Part shown: one piece after another, positions 13,501-27,024 of the stretch
Position numbering within the stretch: the stretch's first letter is position 1
How the letters are laid out: each line of letters starts with the position of its first letter
Source: Bagarius yarrelli
Lineage: Eukaryota > Chordata > Actinopteri > Siluriformes > Sisoridae
Reading direction: 5' to 3'
Length of the DNA stretch: 64,000 nt
Assembly: GCA_005784505.1 (NCBI GenBank)
Contig: VCAZ01000191.1
Location: forward strand, 248,001-312,000
The notes under the pieces: model-generated
Databases searched by the model: none
What the model was told of the DNA's origin: nothing
The model's input: only the letters and a program-made list of their open reading frames with translations
Translations under genes and position numbers: made by a program

Positions 13501-14590
13501 AGAAAAGCTTTAGGATGTTTATATGTTCTGGACCCTCAATTCTTGACACAGCATAAAAACAGCTGCGTTCTACTCTGATAACCACTGCTAACGCTAATCA
13601 AGCAATAAACCTGAAGCTAATTTTATTCATAAAAATAATAATAATAATAATGATTTAAACGGTTTGACCGTTTCAGCAAAACAACTAATTAAAGTGCACA
13701 TTTTAAGAAAAAGAAGACAATTCAAGGACAAGCATGCATATGTGGGGGTCAACGGTCATTTTATGATGATCTGCTTCCCATCTACAAACGACCCTGTGAG
13801 CGACCCCTCGACTCCTCCAGCCTTCTTTGAAGAGGAAACCATTAAAATGAAAAAAGAAAAATCTAACCCGACTGCTGGTCAGTAATTAATGAAGAGCTGA
13901 AGAAGCCAATTGGTTGTGAAAGAAGTGATGAAATGTCACAATCGATATATTTATAGAATAAAAAGACAAAATCCCAAATGCTCAGAGACAAAAACGAACT
14001 ATTTGTATAACCATTATGAAGCTAAAGATAAATAACGATACAGTTTAATGGTTTTAACTGTAGATTTGGGTGAAAAAAATAATCAAATAAAAGCTTAAGG
14101 GAAAATCTGGACTCTTTTAAGAGTTGGAAATTTAAGAAATGTTTTCTTTGCAATTCAGGAACTAGAATAACGGAACGTTTCAGCTACAACGCCACCTTGT
14201 TGCTAGCACCGCACTCACTGTTGTTCCCGCCTATCATGAGCTAGCTTGGTGTCAGTGGCCCCTGACAACTTGAACATGATTTAGAACGACACCAAACTTG
14301 ATTTGATCATAAAACAACAGGTGATTTGATCATTTTGCGTCGGACTTTCTGTGGGTTTGGTTAGAAGCTGAAGGTTCATTATGGTGCAGTGAAAGAGTGT
14401 GTTGTGCTACAGTGCTGATAAAACTGTGAAAACTGAAAAAAACACACAGTCTTCCTGTTCTGCTATCATAAGCATGATGTACGTATTATTAGCACACGCT
14501 GACAGACAGCTGAAGCTAAGGTGTATTAAATGGATCTCAACGTATGTGTGAGCTGGTGTTTTTGTGCCTTCAGGATGTTGTTTAGCAAGC

Positions 14591-14596
14591 TTTATT
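14591..14596 (-). terminator. Candidate lpar2 polyadenylation signal
   Basis: The plus-strand tttatt reads AATAAA on the transcribed strand, about 145 bases beyond the lpar2 stop codon. It is the closest canonical signal downstream. Longer 3' UTRs are possible. Confidence 0.4.
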
Positions 14597-14740
14597 AGGC
14601 TTCTATTAGAAAATAATAATAAAAAGAGCCATTAAAAGGGCACAATAGCTTTTCAGGTCTGTTGAAGTTCAGCATGTAGAAGATTTTCTGTGGTTTGTGT
14701 TTTAGTGTTGTGTTTATAATAAATCATGCGCCTAATCGTT

Positions 14741-16273
14741 TCAGCGTCTGGAGGTTCTAAGCTCGTGCGTGATTTCGGATCCGTTAGAGTTGGTCAGTAC
14801 CTCTTGATTGAGCGTGTTAAAACGGACGTCCGGATGCTGGCCTTTCTGTCCACGTCTTAGACACAGGCAGCAGAGTATGCGCTTAAAAGTGCGCCGCATG
14901 TCCTGGTCGCGGTACGAGTAGATGATAGGGTTCATCATGGAGTTCAGCTCAGCCAGGACCAGGCAGAACTTCTCAACTTTAAGCACGCCACAGTTACATT
15001 TCACACCATCCAGCAGGAGCAGCACCAGACCTGGAGTCCAGCACACCACAAAACAGCCTGAGACATGGAAGAGAGGCAGAGTAGGGGATGAGAAACAGTT
15101 ACAACAATAACAGAGATAGATCTCTAAGCTAACTGGGAAAAGTAGCCTGCTGCAGGTTACACACAAATCTCTACAAATCTTGTAAAAATATAATAAAACT
15201 ACAGATTATGTGCAGAGCAAGTAAAAATGGTCATGTTTACCAAAAACCCTGGATGACTGAAGCTACATCACAGACTAAAGATCATCCGTTACTGTTACCA
15301 AACCACCAAAACCCAACAGAGAAACTCAGCATGCATCTCGTGTGTGAATCATCCAGCTAAAACAAACATACAGCCCTCATCCAGTGTTGCAGCACAGCTA
15401 GTAAAAATTCAGTAGTTTCTGATGTAACTTTTTGTAAAAACGTTGACGTCTGACTGTTTTCTTATGAAGCGAGAAGCTAGGAGTGGATATCTACTTGAAA
15501 CTTATAGGCAGATGCGTTGAGGAAAGTCGAAGCTAAACCGAGTCTGGTGACCCCTGTTCTGGATTTTAGGCTGATGATCCTGTTCTTCGGTTTGTGTGCT
15601 CTCTAAATCTGGTTTTAGAAGAAGTCACACTGTATTGGTGCCTCATCACTGAAGTGCTGAAACAAGCTAACTATTTACTGTAACACCGCTACTGAGCTTC
15701 CCAGGCATCAGGCATCTGGCAGGGTTGTGTCTAACCGTGTACACAGAACTAGAGCAAGGTTTCATTAAATTGGTTCAACTTAATGAAATGTATTATTTTT
15801 AATTAAAATAAAACTACTAGAATGTTCGCATCCCATCCCAAACTTTCTCCTTCTTTAAATCTGCTCTGGAAACGAGTTGCCTTTAAACAGCGTTAAACAG
15901 CATGGAGCTGGTAGCTCAGTGGTCAATGTTTTCGACTGCTAGACCTTAGCTTGTGGGTTTGATTCCCAGCACCACCAAGATACCACCACTGAGTCTCTAC
16001 TTGCTTAATTGTGTAAATAAATAAAAAAAATAATAAAAAAACACATGTAAGTCGCTCTGAATAAATGCTGTAAATGTTGAATAAACATCTGAAGACAGAT
16101 CTTCGTATCTGTAATAGCCCTGTCTTTTGTCCCCTAGTAAAACCCTGGCATAACACCGGTATCATCAGGCGTCTGACAGAAAGAAGGCATTAACTGATTA
16201 CTGATAATAAAAAACATGTAGAAATTCAGGTAGCGTGTGTGTTGTCAGGACATGCAGCAAAGGAATTAGGAGG

Positions 16274-16327
<54 letters not shown>

Positions 16328-19300
16328 GAATGCAGCTTAAGACAGAAACTAAGTGCAAAGTGTGTGTGTGAGAAGGAAGGATGGCTGAAAAGGCTGGATG
16401 GGCGAGTCAGGACAAGTGCAGTGCTGATCAGTCCTCTCTATTGTGCGTAGGCGTGTGTGTGTGTGTGTGTGTACACATGTCTCAGTGTAACCCGACTATA
16501 ACATGTTCCAGGTAAACGAGTGTCAGAAAGGTATTCCTGAATCCCTGTGATAAAAGAGTGCAAACAGAACACACTCCACTTACTGCAGGGCAAAGGGGAA
16601 AAGGCATATAAAAAAGGAGCGAATGTTCCTTTTGAAGGAAAACATTTTTTTTAAAAACCCCACAGGATTCTCCAACCGGTCTGAGAATTAACCAAGCCTC
16701 TGACTGGATCGCAATCAGACTGGGTGGAGATTAGCCAGGTCTAAGGTTGGTCTGAGGTGTATTGAGTCCAAGGTTATAATTCAAACTCAATCGTTAAATA
16801 TAAAACAGGTCTTAGACAGAAAATATGAAACAAACCACCGACACCACCAAACAAATCATTTATACCACTGACTCTCAAAGCCACACCACCAACTTTTCAC
16901 ATCACTCATGCTATGGTACTGACATACCACTGGCTGGTCACGCTGCTGATTAACCAGCTAACACCAACTTATCATTATTACTGAAAAACTGGTAACCCGG
17001 CACAATACTGAAAAAAAACAATCACTGACTCTCCGGTACTGATATGCATGTCTACTGATTCGCCACACCGTTGCTTCTTAGCAGACTGGCTACTTCTGAC
17101 TCAACACAAAAATCTGAAAAATTTTACATTTTCGTATGTGTTGGAGATTGTAGTCAGCTGGGTACATGAAATTATACATTTTTTAAAGAAACAGTTCTAC
17201 ATAGAACTTTTAACTGGTTTAGCATTTGTTACATATACAGAACCATCAATAGTCCTCTATATTAACTAATCTTTATAATAATTAATATTGGTACTAATAG
17301 TGGTTATAGTTCTTTATTCATGCTCTTTACCCAGAATGACAAAGACGGTCCTCATCAGGTTCTCCACGGTCTCTTTGTGTTTGGACTGCACCGTGTGCTG
17401 GCTCATGCGCTGACTCTTGTGCCGGACATAGAGGAAAATGCGGGTGTAGACCAGCACCATAACGCTAAAGGACAGCAGGTTGAGCACAGCCCAGAACACC
17501 AGATAGCTGCGGCTGTACATGGGCGCCATCTTGGAGCAGTTGTTGATGTCACACAAGCAGTTCCAGCCCATGCTGGGGATCAGCCCCATGATCACAGCAA
17601 GCGTCCAAATGCCCACGATCAGCAGGATCACCCTCATGTTGGTCATTTTACTGTGGAGCTGCATGGTAAAGATAGTCTGATGTCTCTCAAGAGCGATGGC
17701 CATCAGGTTGATGACCGACGCGGTCAGGCTGGTGTCAATCAAACCCTGCAGGAGAAAGTGAACGAGATAAATTTAAGTCACGCTGGATAAGCACATCTAA
17801 CATCTACATGCCAGAAATAAGAATTGTAAAGAATTTTTAAAAATGAGATTTTTTTTAAAGTAGAATATTGCAACTGAGACATAAATCAAAAACACAACAG
17901 ATCCAGAGTGTCACTGAAAAACATCTTGTAAAAACAGTACTGTCATTCCCTGTACGCAGTTTGCTCGATCACGATTAAAAATTGAAAGTATTTTAATTTT
18001 AATACCCCACATATTATTAGTGGATGCCAATACCAAAAAAATGAGTTCAGACACGATAGTCCTGCAGAAATGTAACTGTACCTAGACCTACAAATCAACA
18101 TTTAAATTAAGACCAGAATCTTAAAGTTATAGGTTAAAGATTTTGATTGGTCTATTCATCTACCACTCAACACTGAGTTTAAATTCTAAATTATCTCTGG
18201 AAGGGTGGATGCTAGGACCAATAATCTATTTCCCAGTATGAGTAATTTTATTTTATAGTCAGGGTTGTGACAAAAAAAAAAAAAAAAAAAGAAATATTTC
18301 GAACAGTTATTTGACTTGTGACAACACCATTAATACGACTTAAAATCTTTTTACAGGTATAAAATAAATACCACTTGAGTAACGGGGCAAATTTTAAATC
18401 GGAAAATATAAATATGTAATCAAGAGGAATTGGTCCGGAGTGTCACTGACAGAAATTGTGTAAAATCAGTGCTGTCGCTCCCTATACACAGTGCAAGAAT
18501 GCGAATTAAAACTAAAAGTAAAACAAATAATTCCACTATTATATTTGTAGGAAAATGAAATTTATTTGACCTCTTTATGAGATAGCCCGACTGCAGGCGA
18601 GAATACATTTTAGTAGCCCGACTGGAAGACACAATAGATGTCGGGCTGGTGATTTTGCTAATTCTGGTCTTGCTCAGGCTCACTAATGCTGCATGCGAGT
18701 TAGCTACGGCCACTTATTTACATTTGTATATACTGAATTTTAAATATTTATGAAAAATGACAATTAATTTTGCGCTAACGATATATATCTTCATACGGCC
18801 CAGTCCTGGTGTCTGTTGCTGAAAGATTCAGACTGTTCTCCTGGTGGTCAAAGATTTTTTTAGACTGGTCTCTGGTTGCTTAGAGATTCAGACTGGTTTT
18901 CAACTAGCTACAAATTAACAACGTGCTATTTTGATATGGTGAAGGTTGGAAATTACTGTTCCTGACACTAAATCTTTCAAAGCATATTGACCACTGTGTT
19001 GTTGTGATTGTGTTTGTACCTGTCTAAGGAACCACTGATACACAGTGAGTTTAGCAGTCCAGGGCCCAGTGTGGAACATCAGGTGCAGGTAGGAGATCCC
19101 AGCAAACAGGTCAGCCGCTGCCAGGTTCCCCAGCAGGTAGTAGATAGGGTAATGGAAGCGTCGGTTCATAAAGATGGCCAGCATGACCAGGATGTTCATT
19201 ACGATGACGAAGCATGCCACAAACAGTCCAAGACTAACCACGGCATAGTCCTTCGCACGCCAACTTTCCGAGATCATTTTACCCGAATTGTTGTAGTAAA

Positions 19301-19364
19301 ACTGAACCGAGTAGTTCTGGCATATCTTAGAAGAGGCTGCACCTGCCGTAGTTACTGCGGCCAT
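14741..19364 (-). CDS. lpar2: Lysophosphatidic acid receptor 2 (three coding exons)
   Basis: This is a class A GPCR of the EDG/LPA family, a plasma-membrane receptor for lysophosphatidic acid that couples to G proteins. Coding exons are 19020-19364, 17331-17745 and 14741-15057, together 358 aa, the usual LPA-receptor length. The N-terminus starts MAAVTTAG; sequence just upstream is in frame but has only GTG. Visible features include possible N-glycosylation sites (NYS, NNS), TM1-TM2 with NRRFHYPIYYLLGNLAAADL, the junction WFLRQ-GLIDTSLTAS, an ERH motif after TM3 in place of DRY, WNCLCDINNCS in loop 2, CWTPGLVLLLLDG in TM6, and NPIIYSY as the TM7 NPxxY. FYYNNSGK and SWRAKD match LPAR2 best. 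The tail is basic and ends RTSRR, without the PDZ ligand of human LPAR2. The split after WFLRQ and inside TM6 fits the family's gene structure. Which teleost duplicate (a or b) is unknown. Confidence 0.93.
15901..16082 (+). mobile_element. V-SINE/Mermaid-like SINE
   Basis: The head ggtagctcagtggtcaatgt and gtgggtttgattcccagcac are tRNA-like A and B boxes. The body ends gtaagtcgctctgaataaat and gctgtaaatg. It lies in the large lpar2 intron between exons 2 and 3, opposite to the gene, and is interrupted by an A/T-rich insertion near 16020. Confidence 0.8.
16274..16325. repeat. (CA)n microsatellite
   Basis: A perfect CA run of about 50 bases in lpar2 intron 2. A shorter TG run follows at 16452-16472. 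Confidence 0.95.
17884..17998. repeat. Dispersed repeat in lpar2 intron 1, copy 1
   Basis: The blocks gagtgtcactga, gtaaaaacagtactgtc and tccctgtacgcagt recur in the same order about 530 bases away at 18419-18535. Both copies lie in the intron between coding exons 1 and 2. The class is not recognised. Confidence 0.65.
18419..18535. repeat. Dispersed repeat in lpar2 intron 1, copy 2
   Basis: It shares gagtgtcactga, gtaaaatcagtgctgtc and tccctatacacagt with 17884-17998, in the same orientation and spacing. An inverted pair, agcccgac and gtcgggct, follows at about 18616-18648 and may belong to the same element. Confidence 0.65.
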
Positions 19365-19807
19365 GTTAAAGATCAGCTTCACAAAGGACAGGATGAGGCG
19401 GGAAGCACAAATTAGGACAGTGTATGATTGGCCCGGTGTGGTAGTTTAATTATCCCACCAGTAAGGTGAAAGGGATAATGGGTAATGGAGTGGTGACAGG
19501 CATGGAGCTTCAGGTCACACGGATCTCCTTTAATAAAACCAAACAAATCAGATGCTCTTAAAATCTAAACAGAAAGAAATAAAAATAGATTTTACAAATA
19601 ACACAAGATAAATACATAAACAGAAATAACAGTTGTTAACAGTTATTTAAAATCAAGAAAAAAACAATAATAACTAACAGAAATTAGTCTGACACAGAAG
19701 TGACAACTGACTCCCAACTGACACCCAGAATTACACTTTTATGAGGGGGTTTCAAAAAGTTTTGAGACACGGCAACAGATGGCAGCACAAGGTGTGCAGA
19801 GACAGAC

Positions 19808-19838
<31 letters not shown>

Positions 19839-20637
19839 CGTGCACACACGCACACACATCCCTCATTCAGGTTAATCTGGTTTAGCCTATTCCAGGTTCG
19901 TTTTGGAGTATGAGGTGGCACTCAAAATATTTCTTTACACAAACAAATAAACACAAATACTTTCATGTGGGTTAAAAACAATCTAGTTAAAAGCTAGAAA
20001 ATATAAAAAAAAAAAAACAAAACCCTCAATTGGAATATATTAAAAATGATTAGCGATATAGAGTGCCGTTTCAGTAAAGATCTGCACAGCACATCATATT
20101 GCGACTGAAAGATCCAATTCCCACAAAACCATCTAGTGGAAAATCCACAGAAGTCTGGATGTTACTATAGAAGATTTTTTATTCTAAAGTTACATCTAGA
20201 ATAGGAAGATGTTATGCCGCAGCTAAGGTCATTAAAATGGTAGTGAATAGGGAGTGTTCTCTTTTCTGTGGCCCTGAATTCACCTTTTAGCACAATACTG
20301 CGTAACAAAACGCTAGAAGATGTGTTATAGAGTAAAAAAATGTCTCTCTCCAGATGTCTGCATCTCTCTAAAACCAAACTATACATTTATCTTTCTCGCG
20401 CACACAGAAATGCATAAACACACTTGTATGTGCTGCACACGCACATGCATTGGAGTTTCACTTAATCACTTCCTCCCTGTAAGAGAAAACACGTGAGCGT
20501 GTGTGTTACACAGATCCTTTCCTGGCAGTAAAACTCTGAAGCATGTGGTCGTAAAACGCTATTGAGAAGCACACACAAAAAGTAGGCAACACACTGCACA
20601 AGTCTTTTACACTGTATTGGCTGGGTGAGAGTTGAAG

Positions 20638-20700
20638 GGATAGAGAGAGGGAGAGAGAGGGAGGGAGAGGGAGAGAGAGGGAGAGAAAGAGAGAGAAAGC
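20638..20700 (+). repeat. (GAGAGG)n-like purine tract
   Basis: Repeats of gagagaggga and gagagaaag run for about 60 bases on the plus strand. The run is imperfect, with no coding significance. Confidence 0.9.
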
Positions 20701-21920
20701 TCTGCTCCCAAAATGATGAATAAACACACACACGCACACACTTTCCATGTAGGACCACATCTACCAGTTCATCCATGTATCTGTACATTAATCGATCTGT
20801 CCCCCAATCCATCTGTCCCCTCCATCCGGCTGTCGGTCAGATTCATTCAATCAACTCTTCATCTGACATCATTACCATCCAAATACTTATATACAAACAT
20901 AATTTAATTAAATATGACGTCTACCTGTCAATCAATCCACTCGTCTAGAACCAAAACCACAGAGACAATGGAGATAACTGACAGACAGTTAGTGTAGTTA
21001 TCTTAATATATACACAACTAAAAGCACAGGTATAGACAGACAGATCTAAATTCATCTATTTACATATCATTTGCAATACGGATTAGATGCCAACTGCATT
21101 TCCTTGATCCTGTCCTTGTTCTCTGCACATTGCCAAAAAAAATTAAATGGAATCTGATCTGATCTAATTTAACCTGATCTAATTTGGTCCAGGAGCAGTT
21201 GAAATATATTTAAACTAAGATCTACGACATAATTCCTAGAGATGAAAAACTTTTCTTTAATTAACACATTCAATGTTCCATCTGCACGTATGGGCTTTCC
21301 AGATATTTCTTTTTATTTATCTGTTTAGCAATTCAGTAAGACACAGAACTCAGACTGAACCCAAGAGTCCCTTCTAAAATTCTTTTTTTCTATTTTTAGA
21401 GATAAAAAGAAGTTCGATGTAAACAAGCGTCAGTTCACTGTCAATTATATCAATAAATAATTGGACACTAAATATAATAGATGACTATATATTAAAGAAG
21501 CAAAATTACTAAAACAATTTGACCTTTTGAAAAGTTTGAAATGTCCTTGTTATATTTATCAGCTACTATAGACATAACGCAATAATTTATCGAATTGCAT
21601 CGGCCAAAACAATCGGAGATTAATCTATTAATTATTTTCAGTTTTCAATAATGACTGATGAATCAACAATTAAAAACAGGTTGGTGCCGCTCTACTACAT
21701 TTTTTTTTGGTAAATGATTTTTTTTTAAATTAAATCTACTATCAGATTTACTTCTGCATTTTTTCACGTCAAGGTGACAATCACAGCAAACGAGTACAAT
21801 TTTCTGCACATTGACCCTGAACCGACTCACACTGGAGGTCGAGAGAGAAAGAGTTGACTCACACACATTCACACACCTTTTAAATGACTTGTGAATGAAA
21901 TTAAATCTTTTTCCTCTCAC

Positions 21921-22005
21921 CTGTGTCCGGTTCCTCTATCCAGTTCACAGTCCATGCCTTTCCGGTGTAAAAGAAAACACTTTCGGCTCTTCACTCTGCC
22001 CCCAA
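21921..22005 (-). other. Possible untranslated first exon of lpar2
   Basis: On the minus strand, GGACACAG followed by GTGAGAGG is a near-ideal splice donor. The preceding sequence is less AT-rich than its surroundings. LPA receptor genes commonly have non-coding first exons, and a GC box with CCAAT motifs lies further upstream. The exon's 5' limit and its link to lpar2 are inference. Confidence 0.3.
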
Positions 22006-22309
22006 AGTGTGTGTGTGTGTGTGTGTGTGTATCAGATTACCTGCGATGGAGGAAGTGAAGTTTGTGCGCTCTGTTCAGGGCGCGGCGCTTTCTTTCTTTC
22101 TTTATTTATTACCACCAAAACCAGCGCAAACTATCGCACTATACATTGAACATTGCTTTCATATGACTCTCTTTATAAACACAATTTTCAGCCTAACTGC
22201 GTATTTTATTGTTCTTTTTAAATAAATAAAAAACAAAAGCATACACTTGTAGACATACACACAAGCGCGAGTTCAAATTGCGATATTGTATGAATCACAA
22301 ACCTGTAGA

Positions 22310-22420
22310 CGTCCTCAAAGCCCCGCCCACAGAATCGTCTAATTGGACAAAAGTTAAAATTCCGTGCACCAATGAAGTGCGTGCAACAGGTAAGGCTGTG
22401 ACGCACGCGCGGTGACTTTT
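22310..22420 (-). promoter_or_regulatory. Possible lpar2 promoter
   Basis: A small CpG-containing patch includes a GC box (ccccgcccac), two CCAAT-type motifs (attgg and accaatg) and gacgcacgcgcgg. It is distinct from the AT-rich surroundings. No transcript evidence is available. Confidence 0.3.
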
Positions 22421-23214
22421 ATATATATTTCGACGCCATTTCACAAGGGAAATTTAAATGCGTAATTTACGTGTTCCAAAGCATGCAAATTTTCTGGTTT
22501 GGGGATTTTTACAGAAAAATACGGGAGGTTCCAACTTATAAATATCTTTTGAAACCTTTAGAATTTATGAAAATTGGAAAATATTATTATATAAGAATAA
22601 TTATTTAAAATTGCAAGTAAAATGTTTTATGAAGTTTCATGAACAGAGCAACACCCAAAGACCCAAACAAAGCTGTTAGTTAACTAAATTCATCTTTTAA
22701 TGTTCTGTATCCATTTATCTACACATACCGCTTTTTTACTGGTGTCGGAGTTGGTACCCATTTAGAACCCGGCTGTGTTTTTCCACTGAAAAAAGAAATG
22801 GGGGAGTGCCTCCTGGCTCCCAACAACTGCTGTGTCAGTGTGTAATTGAACTTGGAATCTCTCACAGGTCACCTGGGGCACAAGCTGAGGGTCACTACAT
22901 GGGGTGTGAATGTCACATACATTCTCACACAACAGGCTCTTTAAGCTACAACACATGTCCAGCAAGGTAACTGAGAACACACGATGCAGAGATGGGGTTC
23001 AAACACGCAACACCGGAGGAAAAGACAAATATCTTAACTTTTATACACTCTACACGCTTTAAGCATGTTATCGTTCAAGTTGTGTTTAAATATGAAGATG
23101 TTTTCTGAAAGTCTACATTTCTGTGTGTTAGGATTCTCCATTGTAAGTGCTGAGTGTGTAATGTGTGTAAGGAGTCTCCAGTGTAAGCACCATCTATGAT
23201 GTGTGTGTTAGGTG

Positions 23215-23360
23215 TCTACATTTTCAGGACAGAGGTGTTTGCACTACCTTGTGGTTTTTAAAAAAGCTGAGATTTTTTTTACTAAGGAATTTAGAGAGCA
23301 AAGGATTGGAAAGGGATTAGAACTAAATGAACAGGAATTCATTCATACATTTAAAACCTG
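23215..23360. repeat. Dispersed repeat, copy 2 (related to 6565-6770)
   Basis: It shares ttcaggacagaggtgttt and gagatttttttact with the copy in camsap3 intron 1. The upstream phrase aaggagtctccagtgtaag also resembles 5795-5812, so the repeat unit may be longer. Confidence 0.45.
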
Positions 23361-25293
23361 AGGTTGTTATAAGCAGAATAAAACACCAGGAGATGTGCTA
23401 TTATGGAAAAATAATCATCATAAAGACAGTTTGTTTCATCACTTCATCCTGATTGCATGACTTTAACCACACATCATCCAGAATCGAGGACCCCCTTGCT
23501 CACGCTCACATTCCATCTGCATGTGTATGTGATTACAAGAATCACAAAAAATGTGATTACATCAGTGGTCAGGAACTTCAGAAACAACGAGTAATGTAGT
23601 TCAGTGTTTTAGCATCCTATAAAACATTATTAAATAAATCTAAAAAGAAAGAAAGAAAGAAAGAAAGAAAGAGGAAATTGTATGTGTATTGAATATTATA
23701 TATTGAATTATATACTCGATTTCACTAGAAAATAAAAAGACTAAATGTATGTTAATATATGCAGTAATCTGTTCATTATACTTGTTATGTTTCTTTAAAG
23801 TGTTTTCAATACAAAAGTCATGGTTCTTTTCGGCAAACCGGTTTGTTACACCTTAACATAATGATGTCATTCATGAGGACGCAATGAACCAGGATGAAAA
23901 TACACACAAGACATTAAAATATATTAATAATAGAAATATAATATAAATAAATAATCACAGCATAAGTCAGTTAAAGCATGACTATCATGATCTGATAAGT
24001 TTCTTAAAAACAATTTGCAACTGCAGAACCCAAATACAGGTGCAGACAGTGCTTTGCAAATCAGGATGTTTTACAACTGTTAAAGCTATTAAGTAAATGA
24101 ATGACCACACAAACACTTAAAAAAAATCATGTCTTGCTAGGTAAACTTGAAACATACAGGCAGGGGTGTTAAGACAAGTTGTAATTAAACTCTGCAGGAC
24201 ACCAGCCGTCCAGCACAGAGTCTGGTGACTGTCATGTTTTGGTCAGTTACCTTGATGCACAGCTATATTGGATATACTTGGATGTAAACAACAGCATGAA
24301 TTGCACAAATAATGTGCTATAGACGATGTACTTCTAATATATAATGTTTATACCACAAAAAAAATCACATGGAAGCTTCTATATAAATCATACAGAGAAG
24401 AAAATCAGGCTCCTTTGATGACCCGATATTTCGTCCTTCTTTTCTTATTCAGATATAGTAAACTACCTTTTTTTGCCAAGCCCACACAGATGAAGACCTT
24501 ACATGTAACAATGTTTTGGATGGTGTGTTCATGGGTAAGACACGGTATAAGCTCATCAACGACACATGATACAATAATAATAAATAAGTACCATTAACTA
24601 CATTAGAAAATGTAGATATGTTATTTATTAACATTGAATTATTACCTTATTAAACACAAATATTTGCAAGATTCTTGCTCTTGAAGTCCTGCTTTAGTTT
24701 GGACTACCACAAACGCAGTCTTTTGTAAATTTAAACTCATGTGTAGTATCATCAGCTTCCCAGTTCTCCAAATGGCCATGTTCGAAAGAAACATTTCCCG
24801 GATCAGTTTACTGTGATCCGAAACATTGCTGCCGACTCTTGACTCAGGAATGAGAACTGCTCTAGAATTAGGTGTGTATGTTTGATAATATCTGGTATGC
24901 TACATGCAGACTTTCAGCTGCACTGCTTCTGCTCATCCTCAGTTCCCTTTGCACAACAGTTCAGTCAATGTACTGAGTAACTGAATACCTCAGAAATATT
25001 GATTATTTTCGAGTAAGAAAAAGCGTCAGGCACGTAAGTAAATAAAAAACAAAAAACTTAAGTAATTTGTGGATCAGTTTTACATGATTCAATGCGATTC
25101 GGGAACCAGTTTGACCCGTTTTAATGGGCCTCTGTGATCGCACACTGTCTGTAATAATCAGGTTCGGTGATTGATGGTCACACCCAATGACACAGACGCT
25201 GCATCCAGGTGAGTGCCTTAGGTTCTCAGGAATTTAACAGCTTTTCTGAATAAATTAGGATTACGCACAGTAAGATGACATACTAAACAGAAA

Positions 25294-25295
<2 letters not shown>

Positions 25296-25332
<37 letters not shown>
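25296..25332. repeat. (CA)n microsatellite
   Basis: A perfect CA run of about 37 bases in the lpar2-akap8l spacer. A second run lies at 25697-25724. Confidence 0.95.
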
Positions 25333-25336
<4 letters not shown>

Positions 25337-25496
25337 ACAAGTACAATGGTGAAATGACACAGAACTGTATTTGTGTCAGCAAATGGAGACCACAAGAACA
25401 CCAGAAGTGAAAGACTCTTTATAACTAACAAAGACACAGCCAGCATTTATTGTTCCTAATTTTCCTGCTGTGCCGCAGTACAAAAGGATCTCTGAA

Positions 25497-25635
25497 TGTT
25501 TTATGAGACGTCTTTATGCAGAGCAAATGTCTTGGCAAATGGCAGCTTGGTGGTCCTGGGATTTAAACTGGTCCTAGGGATACCCGTCTAATCAGCAGTA
25601 TGACACTTTAACCACTGAGCTACTATTTCAGTGGA
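25497..25635 (-). mobile_element. SINE fragment (V-SINE/Mermaid-like)
   Basis: It reads gacgtctttatgcagagc, then aaatggcagcttggtggtcc and tttaaccactgagctacta, the reverse complement of a tRNA-like head. The conserved middle block is partly missing. Confidence 0.65.
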
Positions 25636-25692
25636 GAAGCTGAAGATCATCTTAAATGCTAGAAGCTTTTTCACTTCTGTATCATGGTTTGT

Positions 25693-25724
<32 letters not shown>

Positions 25725-27010
25725 CAGCTCCAACCGTTGTATACACTTCTGAGAACCAATGTGTAGTTTGTGTAACAGACTTCCTAACTGTTGAAAAAAC
25801 TCCCTCACACACATTGTTTGGGTTTATAGATGATCATTTGGGTTGCTGTTCTCGCCTCGTCCTTGCCATCAACCTCTCTCTTTTTCTCACTTACTCTCGC
25901 TTCCTTTTTACACTTTATAATATTAATCTGATTAAAATGCAGGCTGATAAAGATACTTAGCCAAGCAAGGAACAGAGAAGTGTTTAATTTTGTACATATG
26001 TGGATTGGATTCCATTTTTGTTGGTGTTCAAATCATCTGGAACTGAAAAGAATGTGTGTGTGTGGGGGGGGGAGCACAGATGTTTTAAAGATCACAGTGA
26101 CATTTCTCTACAGTAAATTTCAAAAACATTGCTTACATTCAAATCTACTCCAATAATAATAATAGTAATAATAATCTTTTTGCACAGAAATTCAGTAAGT
26201 AACTGTTTTTATAGTACTCAGCTAAATCACTTTATTCCACTATTTATTAAATGTTTTACATTATTAAAAAAGGAAACACCTCCGTTTTCAGGGAAATAAA
26301 TAACAGATTTCTGAAGCTTCTATTCTGGAGAGCCGACACACACACACCAAATTACATTTTCGATAAGCGTTTATGCGGTTTCTTTTTCTTCCAAAAATAG
26401 ACACACACTGATGACATCAGATGGTTATGATTGGTTAAAATGTTCGTCCAGGATGTCAAAATCACGTTCACCTCGAATCTGTTCCCCTCAGTTTAGTTTA
26501 GTCCTCCGCATGGCGCCCCTCTGCGCAAACAGCGTAAAGAGCGCGTTCATGTGCTTCCCTTATCGTTATAATGTTTGAGATATATTTACATATTTATCGC
26601 AGGGTAAAAATCAACGTTAAGAGCGCTTTGGCGTTTGAGTTTCTATACGAGTACATGGGCTATGATACCAGTTCCAATTATAATAGAAAAAAATGCATAC
26701 ATGAAACTTCTAATCTATAGAAAAGAAAGCAGTTTTTGTGCTGTGTACGCAAAGGTAAAATAAATTGTAACGAGTTACTACTTGGGTTGTACTATATACC
26801 TAGACGTATTTTTAATTACAAATTATGGGCTATTTTTGTATACTTCTGAACAGTTCTCTGTGGAATACGTGGTACTTTATTCATTTACCTCATATGACTG
26901 AACTACACCGCTGTCTTGCATAGAAATTATTACATTTGCATGAAAAAACAATATTGTAATGATTGGTAAATACTATCACTGGATATTGCTCTACGTGTTA
27001 TGCCAGAATA

Positions 27011-27024
27011 CTGCCATCTGCTGG
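27011..27024 (-). promoter_or_regulatory. CTCF-like core motif, minus orientation
   Basis: The minus strand reads CCAGCAGATGGCAG, a good match to the CTCF core. It lies about 830 bases beyond the akap8l stop codon. Confidence 0.5.

Larger units (their letters stand above)
9191..14590. other. Intergenic spacer between camsap3 and lpar2
   Basis: About 5.4 kb without a supportable gene. It holds an AT-rich block (9190-9560), a DNA-element fragment (about 9649-9860), a CTCF-like motif (10373-10386), CA/TG runs near 10690-10720, 11580-11602 and 12252-12276, an A-rich run at 12705-12724 and a SINE fragment at about 13390-13500. Short open frames here show no domain or splice context. Confidence 0.7.

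Noticed and set aside
15901..15975. tRNA-like A and B boxes (also at 54385 and 60637)
   Set aside because: They are heads of tRNA-derived SINEs; the acceptor stems do not close and the sequence continues into the SINE body.
17320..17790. A 156-aa plus-strand frame
   Set aside because: It is the exact antisense of lpar2 coding exon 2 and has no independent support.
24415..24634. Overlapping small frames on both strands in the lpar2-akap8l spacer
   Set aside because: Short, AT-rich, without domains or plausible splice partners.
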